Positions 57,691 through 64,000 of a stretch of DNA of 64,000 bases are shown here, one piece after another. Both the position numbers and the translations under genes were made by a program. This stretch comes from Symbiodinium sp. CCMP2592 (taxonomy: Eukaryota > Sar > Dinophyceae > Suessiales > Symbiodiniaceae). The notes under the pieces are model-generated. The model searched no databases. It was not told where the DNA came from and saw only the letters and a program-made list of their open reading frames with translations. The stretch's first letter is position 1, and every line of letters begins with the position of its first letter. The stretch spans positions 186,001-250,000 of the forward strand of contig CAJNDT010002779.1 of assembly GCA_905221615.1 (NCBI GenBank), read 5' to 3'.

Positions 57691-58503
57691 CGGGTTTTCA
57701 GAGAGGGACCGATCGAAAAGCTTGAACTCCTTACCAGCCCCAGAAGTGCCGGGTCCGTGCAAGGGTTCTCTGAGAGTTCATTTAAGGGCACTATACAGGA
57801 AATTTCGGTCCAGGTGTGTTTCTTTAAGGTTCAGCGTCTTATGTTCAGGGTTTTGGGTTTGGAGTTTGGGGTTCGATTCGACCTAGTTACTTCGCCGCAG
57901 GGTACGAAGTTCAGTTGAGGACTTTGTGTATACACAGCGGTACGGCCCCAAGCGGCACTGCACAACTTCTGCGTAAAGCGCTCATGCTTAGACCGGCTTA
58001 CATGGGAGTGTTTTATATACTCGTCTGTCTCAAATATTTTCTCACTAGGCCCCACCGCAACAACAGTGAACCAGAAATGGAACGCACGTTGAGGAGTACA
58101 GAGTAGTGTTCTGCTTCTTCATGCGCCGTTACGTTGCGGCCGCAGTAGCATCCCGCTGGGATTCCCTGTTAGTTCCACGTTCCAACCCCAAGCCCCGAAC
58201 CATAATGCAGGGGCATCAATGATTAGAGAAGGGTTATGGGGGGTTCCTTATTGTCAACTAGAGTGTGCTATCCCCCAAGCCCTGTTCTAACTATTCAGGC
58301 CCCTCTATCTTAAGCCCCACCGAACCAGCAGGAGACCCTAAACCCCTAAACCCCTAAACCCTAAACTAAACCCTGCACCCCTAAACCCTAAACCCCCTAA
58401 TTAAAACCCTAAACCCTGGCAATGTGCTCAAATGCAGCTTGGCCCGTCTCCTATCTACGAGGGTCTGACGGATTCTCGTAGTCGCATACTCAAAGACGGT
58501 GCT

Positions 58504-58680
58504 TCAGGGCTTAGGGTTTGGGTTTAGGGCTTAGGGTGTGGATTTAGGGCTTGGGGTTTGGGTTTAGGGCTTAGGACTGAGGGTTTGGGTTTACGGCCCA
58601 GGGTTTGGGTTTAGCGCTCAGGGTTTGGGTTTAGGGCTTAGGGTTTGGGGTTTAGGGTTTCGGTTTAGGGTTTAGGGATA
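58504..58680 (+). repeat. TTAGGG-type array with 27-bp period
   Basis: GGGTTTGGGTTTAGGGCTTA-like units recur at a longer period than the basic heptamer. Confidence 0.75.
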
Positions 58681-58774
58681 TCTACGACGACAGATGGACA
58701 AAGGGGCCACATACCGACACACACCTTCCTTTGTAAGAAGATATAGATGCCGTTACATGTCAGTTGGTCCACGA

Positions 58775-58891
58775 CATGTCAGGTAGTCCGGCTCTCCGAT
58801 GGCAAGGACATCAGCGATGACATCGACCAGGCCCAGAAATCTGGGATGAGTCATGGCATCCCGGCAAAGCCCCGGTCTGTATTTGAACTAT
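58775..58891 (+). CDS. exon-like segment, unknown gene right of PAO
   Basis: The open + frame encodes VVRLSDGKDISDDIDQAQKS then GMSHGIPAKPRSVFEL and TAA. It is charged and protein-like with no competing minus frame of similar quality. It may be a last exon. Confidence 0.4.
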
Positions 58892-59249
58892 AAGAGACAC
58901 CAGAGCCATATTCCATTCCTATGGTAAGGCAGCTGGGGGTGTTCGGGTTCCTTTAACTTGAGGCATGGTTAAGGATTCCAAAAGGGATTTCGGATCTACG
59001 CGTTTAGACGGCCTTAGCGACTGAAGATCTTAGATTGACCACCATGCCCGAGACCCTACCCGAATACCCTGATGCCCGAGAACATCCTCAAACCCTTGGC
59101 ATTAGAGTTTAGACCCTAAGCTGTGAACCTTAGCTTTCTTATCCTAAGCCTTAGCCTTAAGCCATACTAAGACCCTGAACTGTCAGAGCCCCAGACTGTA
59201 AAGCTTAAACCCTGAGCCGCAATTCCTCAACCCTGGACCTCAAACTCCC

Positions 59250-59334
59250 CGGCTCTTAGCAGGGAATGGATCTCAAATAGTAGTCTCTTAAGTCTTAAGG
59301 TCCGTTATAATTCCCATTCCCTACTAAGAGCCAC
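59250..59334. mobile_element. foldback element, family M, short form
   Basis: CCGGCTCTTAGCAGGGAATG / CATTCCCTACTAAGAGCCACGG. Confidence 0.8.
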
Positions 59335-59540
59335 GGAATTAATCGAAGCCCGCCCTAAACCCAAAACAATAAACCCCAAGTCATAAACCCTGAACCCCAA
59401 AATCCCTAAACCCTAAAACCCTAAACCCCCAAACCCTAAACCCCGAAACCCTAAGCCCGAAACCGTGTGGTGTCAGGCCTTGGAGCTCGTCGCCGGGCAT
59501 TTCTGCGACTGCCTTCGTCTGAGCCGACACAGGGTCTGGG

Positions 59541-59654
59541 TGTGTATTTTCTGAAAATAGGGGACCCAAATCTAATACCTTAAATGGTAGGATCCTTATG
59601 ATAAGGACCCCCATGTGGGTACGCAGTACCCCTTATTTTCGGAAACTCCTATAC
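59541..59654. mobile_element. foldback element, family A
   Basis: GTGTATTTTCTGAAAATAGG at the left, TTATTTTCGGAAACTCCTAT at the right; about 290 bp left of the retroelement. Confidence 0.8.
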
Positions 59655-59944
59655 AGCCCGGGTTCTTTGTTGGGTTTAGGATATATTCTGGAATTGCCTC
59701 TGGTTCTTTGCGGGGTTTAGGGATGTTTAGGGTATGTAAGATAGAGTTCTTTGGTCTTGGGTGTCATGCGCTTTGATGCCTAACAGAGCCGTAAGCATAG
59801 GATCCAGAACACTCCTCCAAAGCTGAACCACAATGATTTGAACCGGTTGATGCAGCATTCCAGCTGAACTGATCGGAGGAAATCCAAGTGACAGTCCTGT
59901 GATGTACGCCGGGCCGTTACTGCTGCGACTTCTCAAGCTCTTAA

Positions 59945-61201
59945 GTGATCATGGATAGTGGAGACGTAGTCTACGTCGTTTGCCATGGCTCTGCTGGGGA
60001 TGTACCGGTGACGGGCTGGATTGTTGAGCTGGCTGGGAGTGAAGCTTTCTTGGCTACCCCGGTGTCTTCGGTCACTGGAGTGCCTAATCAAGCGAAGGGC
60101 AAGAGCCACGGAGCAGAGATTGCTTTTATTCGGGTCCCGACTAACACCATTAGTTTGAGCCGCCCTGACAATTGGAGCGGACTGAGACTGAAGGACCTCC
60201 CCCCTTGGGAGGCGTCGGTTGCCGCATGGAAGCAGGTGACAGCGGGCAATCTTTCCAGCAGCGAGGCCGAGCGACCGGCCACAAAGGGCAGCCGCCCTGC
60301 CAAGAGCCGAGTGGAGATGGATCTAGGCGCCCTGGGCGCTTTGTTTCAGAAGGGCCGGGAAGACGCCGACGAAGAGGACGAGACGGACGACGACGAAGAT
60401 GGCTGGGAGCCAGCCTCCTACCTCCGCCCTGGGGCCCCGGCTTCGTCGCGGGCTCGTGTGACCAAGGAGGCCAAGCCGAAGAAGGACATCAAGGAAACTC
60501 CGGATTTGAGGACCTTGTTAGCCCAAAGCCTGGCCAGCGGCCAGAGCAGCAGCGAGCTGATGCCCCTCATGATGATGACCATGTTGCTCGAGAAGGACAA
60601 GAAGGGGAGCCGGCGACGGCGAGATCGGGCAAGCGGCAGCTCCGATCTCCTTGGTGGTGGCTCCTCCGACGATTCGGAGGCCGAGGACGACCTCCGAGGA
60701 AAGGGGATGCGGGCGGTGTCCACGTTACACCGCTTGCAAGCTCAGGTGCAGAAGCGGCCCCGCAAGGTATGCGAGATCTTCGAGAAGGAGGTGATCGAGG
60801 AGTTGGGGGTGGCAGCTGGCCAAAGCTGGACTCTCAGAGACTTCGTGAAACGCCAATCGTGGGGCAAATTCAAGGGTATCTACCGGTGTGCCATGATGGA
60901 TGTAGCCGCCTACGAGTTGATCAGACAAGGCAAACCCGACCAAGCAGCAGCCCAATTGGTGCAGAACTTGAAAGCGAAGATCCAGAGTGTCCTCGCCCAA
61001 GGAGATTGGCAAGCCGCTTGGTTATTAACGGGGTTACCCGACCCAATGGTCAAGAAGGAGTTTGCGGGCACGAAGGAGGAGATGTCCGTGCTGGCCGACT
61101 ACATGTCCTCCCTGGCGAAGCTCAAGAAGCGTGTCAAGGAGGCCCAAAGTCACAGCCAGCACGAGGACGAGGAGGAGGCGACTGGTGCCTCCAAGAAGTG
61201 A
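59945..61201 (+). CDS. gag-like ORF of retroelement
   Basis: 418 codons, ATG to TGA. N-terminal globular region (VVYVVCHGSAGDVPVTGWIV), then acidic low-complexity segments (DEEDETDDDEDGWEP), a basic stretch, and a helical C-terminal region (KVCEIFEKEVIEELGVAAGQ; KGIYRCAMMDVAAYELIRQG) ending in a Glu-rich tail. It has no zinc knuckle. Inferred structural role from its position before pol; a non-structural role cannot be excluded. An alternative start two codons in (second ATG) is possible. Confidence 0.7.
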   Translation: MIMDSGDVVYVVCHGSAGDVPVTGWIVELAGSEAFLATPVSSVTGVPNQAKGKSHGAEIAFIRVPTNTISLSRPDNWSGLRLKDLPPWEASVAAWKQVTAGNLSSSEAERPATKGSRPAKSRVEMDLGALGALFQKGREDADEEDETDDDEDGWEPASYLRPGAPASSRARVTKEAKPKKDIKETPDLRTLLAQSLASGQSSSELMPLMMMTMLLEKDKKGSRRRRDRASGSSDLLGGGSSDDSEAEDDLRGKGMRAVSTLHRLQAQVQKRPRKVCEIFEKEVIEELGVAAGQSWTLRDFVKRQSWGKFKGIYRCAMMDVAAYELIRQGKPDQAAAQLVQNLKAKIQSVLAQGDWQAAWLLTGLPDPMVKKEFAGTKEEMSVLADYMSSLAKLKKRVKEAQSHSQHEDEEEATGASKK

Positions 61202-63553
61202 TCACCGATGAGTCGTTGCATGATGGCAGGGCCCTTTGCTTAAAGCACCCGGCCTTGCGTGGAAGGAATTCACGTTTTATCAATTATGCAGCCTGGCTGG
61301 AACGCGTCCAAGGTACTTTGCTGGTTCGGGCCGGCAACGATGTGCCGCTTTTCCTTTGTGTTTTGCCCTTTCCTGAGGTGGCCTTTACGGAGGTTGTTAG
61401 CGATAGGGGTCAAGCCCGTGAATGGTGGGGCCGAGCCTTCGTAAACACGTTTGTGGCTTGGTCAAACTTCGTGGTGCTTGGCTGCCCGCGCCCGGGGAGC
61501 TCTACACTGGAGCCGCGAGTGGTGTACCTTGCGGATGTCCAGGACTTCGCTCTCAAGCTGCTCGGCGAGGTGAGCCAGTTCGCTTCTTTCGAGCTGGTTG
61601 CAGGTCTTCTTGAATGTCAGGGCAAAGGGTCGGTTCTTGAGGACATGTTGAAGCTCAATTGTGCAAGCTATGGTGGGGCTGAGGCGGGGATTCCTTCGGG
61701 GGCCCTTCCTGTGTGCGCCTCTAGGGTGGCGATTCCTGATGCGGCGGGTCGTGTTGACCCTTTGGAGTGGTTACCTTCAGATCAGGCGGCGGTGGTAGGT
61801 GATTTGGAGGCGGTGCGCCTCCCGGAGCATCTTTGGGAAGACGTTGTAGTTGCTTGTCACCGTGTCCCAGAGGATGAAGAAAATGACTTGGCCGAGAAGC
61901 TCCTCTCGACTGGCATGGCCGAGCTCGTCAAGGAGACGGACCTTCCCCATACTTCCGAGGGCAAGCTTCTTGTGGGCGGCCTTTTCTGTGTTGGGAAAAA
62001 TGACTCGGAGGACCGACTCATCTTCGACCGGCGGCCGGAGAACAGCACTATGCCGAGGTTGGCGTGGGAGGAGTTGCCGAGTGGAGCCTGTTTTACAAGA
62101 ATGCTCCTGGGTCCCGACCAATACCTGCGTGGTTCAGGCGATGATCTCCGGAATTTCTACTACATGTTACGACTCCCTCCAGGCTGGGTGCGCTTCAATT
62201 CAGTGGGGCGCCGGGTGTCTTCAGATGTGGTCAAGAAGCACGGGGGCACTCCTGGAGTGGCTTGGGATGGGGGATCGCAACGGATGCTCGATCGCGCAAG
62301 CTACACACGAAGCCATCCTGCGCAAGTTCCGGCTCCTTAGGCCGGAGAACAAGCTCACCTATGGCAAGTTTGTCCCCGAGGCTGACTTGTGGGAAGGCGT
62401 GTATCTTGATGACCTGTTGGTAGCGCTACGTGTGACCTTAGACTCGGTGATCCCCCTGGATGGCTCCTTTCAGCCGCCTCCTTTGCAGGCCGACGATCCG
62501 GACATGGTGCACACGGCTGTGGCTGAGGACGCTTACGAAAAGGCGGGGTTGCAGCGAGCCACTCACAAAGCTTTTCGGGGAGTTACCAGATTCAAAGCTT
62601 GGGGTGCCGAAGTGGATGGGATTCGGGGCACCGTGGGCGCTCCATTGGAAATGCAGCAACAAGTGTGGTCCCTCATCGCTAAGACCGTGCATGCAGGAAC
62701 AGCCAGCAAAGAGATTTTGCAGAAACTCCTGGGGTTCATTGCCTTCATTTTCCAGTATAGGCGCGAGATGTTCAGTTTGATCCACCACTTGTACATCTTT
62801 GTAGAGAAACTGGTGCCAGGCAAGAAGGTCTGGCTCCCGGCTTTTGTGTTGGACGAGCTGCGCTCAGTGGCCTTGCATCTCCCGATGGCCCAGTGGTGTA
62901 TGCGAAAGAGGTTGCACTCTTCACTTTTAGCGACTGATTCCACACCCACTTCAGGAGGTACAGTTCGGGCGACGGTCAGCGCCTCATTGCTCCGTGAGCT
63001 TTGGAGGCGTTCAGAACTTCGTGGCTCTCCTGTCAGGCTGGATCGCGATAACTTGAATCTCGCGGGTGAGGCTCCAATTGAGAACTCTTGCTTCGCAGCG
63101 GCCATCTCAGAAAGCCTCCCTTGGGAGGTTGTCGGGAGCTTCTCTTTCCGAAGAACTTCTCACATCAACTTGCAGGAGGCTCGTGCCCTACGCCGTGAAA
63201 TTGTGAAGCTCACAGCTGACTTCAACAACTCGGGCACCATTCAGGTGGCCCTCAATGATTCGTTGGTAGTGGTGGGCTCAGTGAGCAAGGGGCGCTCCTC
63301 TTCTTTCAAGTTAAACAGAGTTCTCAGGGGTCAACTTCCATTTCTGATCTTTGCCGACGTGACTCTCGCACTGCTGTGGATCGAGACCTGTGCGAACCTC
63401 GCCGACCACCCGTCGCCCTTCAACCCTCTCCCGAGCCCGAGTTTGCCTGAGGAGTGGATGCAGAAGTTCGGGGTGGCGCTGGATGCGTCGCTCCCCCCTG
63501 GCCTGGGAGATTGGCTCAGGCTTTGGACTGGTGACCAGTGTTTACCGGGCTAA
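61202..63553 (+). pseudogene. reverse transcriptase / RNase H, frameshifted
   Basis: The first frame (61202 to about 62240) carries the N-terminal pol region and RT fingers/palm motifs: DRLIFDRRPEN and SGDDLRNFYYMLRLPPGWVR (catalytic Asp of motif A). Then the frame changes by one base near a GGGGG run at about 62240. The second frame carries GMGDRNGCSIAQATHE (motif B) and VYLDDLLV (motif C, Y-x-D-D type), thumb, and an RNase H-like segment (SHINLQEARALRREIV; DSLVVVGSV; TCANLADHPS). The stop is at 63551-63553. The pol frame overlaps the end of the gag-like ORF in another frame, so gag-pol frameshifting is conceivable. Confidence 0.75.
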
Positions 63554-64000
63554 GGGCTGGCCTATGTGCTCTGAGGTCAACGCTTACCGTGATGAGGAGG
63601 TCTTCAGCGAGCGCATTGACAACTTGATTGAAAGAAAGGAGGTCCGGTGGCTTTGGTTGGCGCCGCCTCTCCGGACCTTCTCTACTCTGCACAAGTCCTG
63701 TGTTACAGGTGAGTGGCGACCTCGTGGTCTGCCCGAGGGCGACTCAAGCGTGTGGAGGATCGCTCGTGACAACCTTTTGTGGAACCGTGTCCTCGACTTG
63801 GCCCGGCAGGTGATGGAACAAGGTGGCCATTTCATCCTGATCCATCCGCAGCTCAGCAAGGCCTGGCAGATGAGGACCACCGAGCTTTTCATGCAGTCTG
63901 AGCGGGTCTTTGTGTATAAGGCAGACATGTGTGCTTATGAAAATAAATCCGTTCCACCCGCACGTCGCCCCACAACCCTGCTCTCGAACTTTCCTTGGCT
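63543..64000 (+). CDS. cytosine-methyltransferase-like domain, partial and degenerate
   Basis: A third frame stays open to the window end: RWLWLAPPLRTFSTLH, later RGLPEGDSSVWRIARDNLLW, then GGHFILIHPQLSKAWQM. Order and spacing resemble the PPC...FS / ENP..S..W core of C5-methyltransferase-like domains; DNMT-like domains carried by dinoflagellate retroelements are known. Here the catalytic Cys of PPC is Leu, and ENP reads IHP, so it is probably inactive as a methylase. Identity is by motif only. Confidence 0.5.

Larger units (their letters stand above)
59945..64000 (+). mobile_element. dinoflagellate retroelement, cut by window end
   Basis: Intronless, GC-rich, free of telomere-type repeats and foldbacks. 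In order: gag-like ORF, reverse transcriptase with VYLDDLLV, RNase H-like region, and a methyltransferase-like domain. The RT/RNase H arrangement (SHINLQEARALRREI ... DSLVVVGSV ... ANLADHPS) resembles DIRS-type pol. Whether a tyrosine recombinase follows cannot be seen. Three frame changes suggest a dead or frameshifting copy. No long terminal repeat is visible at the left end. Confidence 0.8.

Noticed and set aside
60172-61201. Long + frame overlapping the gag-like ORF
   Set aside because: Arg/Gly-rich shadow frame; only its continuation after 61201 carries pol motifs.
62563-63105. 180-codon minus-strand ORF in the retroelement
   Set aside because: Antisense of the RT/RNase H frame, no motifs.

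Overview
The window reads as nuclear DNA of a dinoflagellate, probably a symbiodiniacean/Suessiales-like one. Reasons: coding sequence is cut into very small exons; introns start with GT, GC or GA and end in AG, nearly always followed by G; TTTAGGG/CCCTAAA telomere-type repeats are scattered through the interior in both orientations; and a dinoflagellate-style retroelement lies at the right edge. There are no bacterial-type operons, rRNA genes or CRISPR arrays.

The centre is one large split gene on the + strand. At least 27 small exons from about 15.0 to 51.6 kb join, with matching reading phase at every junction, into an open frame of about 509 codons. It encodes a pheophorbide a oxygenase (PAO)-type Rieske oxygenase: Rieske CxH and CxxH, mononuclear-iron ENLID..H...H, the PAO-type C-terminal HCKHC motif, a membrane segment and a FRFKDYEHY C-terminus followed by TGA. 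Exons are 23-233 nt and make up about 4% of the locus. One segment (between 37.1 and 42.9 kb) is probably still missing from my model.

Left of it, 0-3.2 kb holds the 3' end of another + strand gene of unknown function (stop at 3189-3191). The 6.5-12.8 kb interval holds phase-compatible exons of one or more unknown + strand genes. Right of it are a 1.36-kb TTTAGGG block (52.57-53.93 kb), a poorly resolved interval with one good exon candidate (58.8 kb), and from 59.95 kb to the window end a retroelement with a gag-like ORF, a frameshifted reverse transcriptase/RNase H and a degenerate cytosine-methyltransferase-like domain.

Introns and spacers are built from two recurring ingredients: TTTAGGG/CCCTAAA arrays, and about 50 foldback (inverted-repeat) elements of roughly 85-140 bp in at least 14 families (A-N below), plus a looser family O. 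Several foldbacks make up nearly the whole body of short introns. In at least seven places telomere-type repeats sit between two 9-30 bp copies of the same target sequence, including two protein-coding targets, and the duplicated target can supply both splice sites. This looks like intron gain by insertion of telomere-type repeats and foldback elements, and is the most interesting signal here.

Most long ORFs on either strand are products of simple repeats or of open frames opposite exons. All exon calls come from reading codons, splice sites and phases by eye, without RNA data or database searches.
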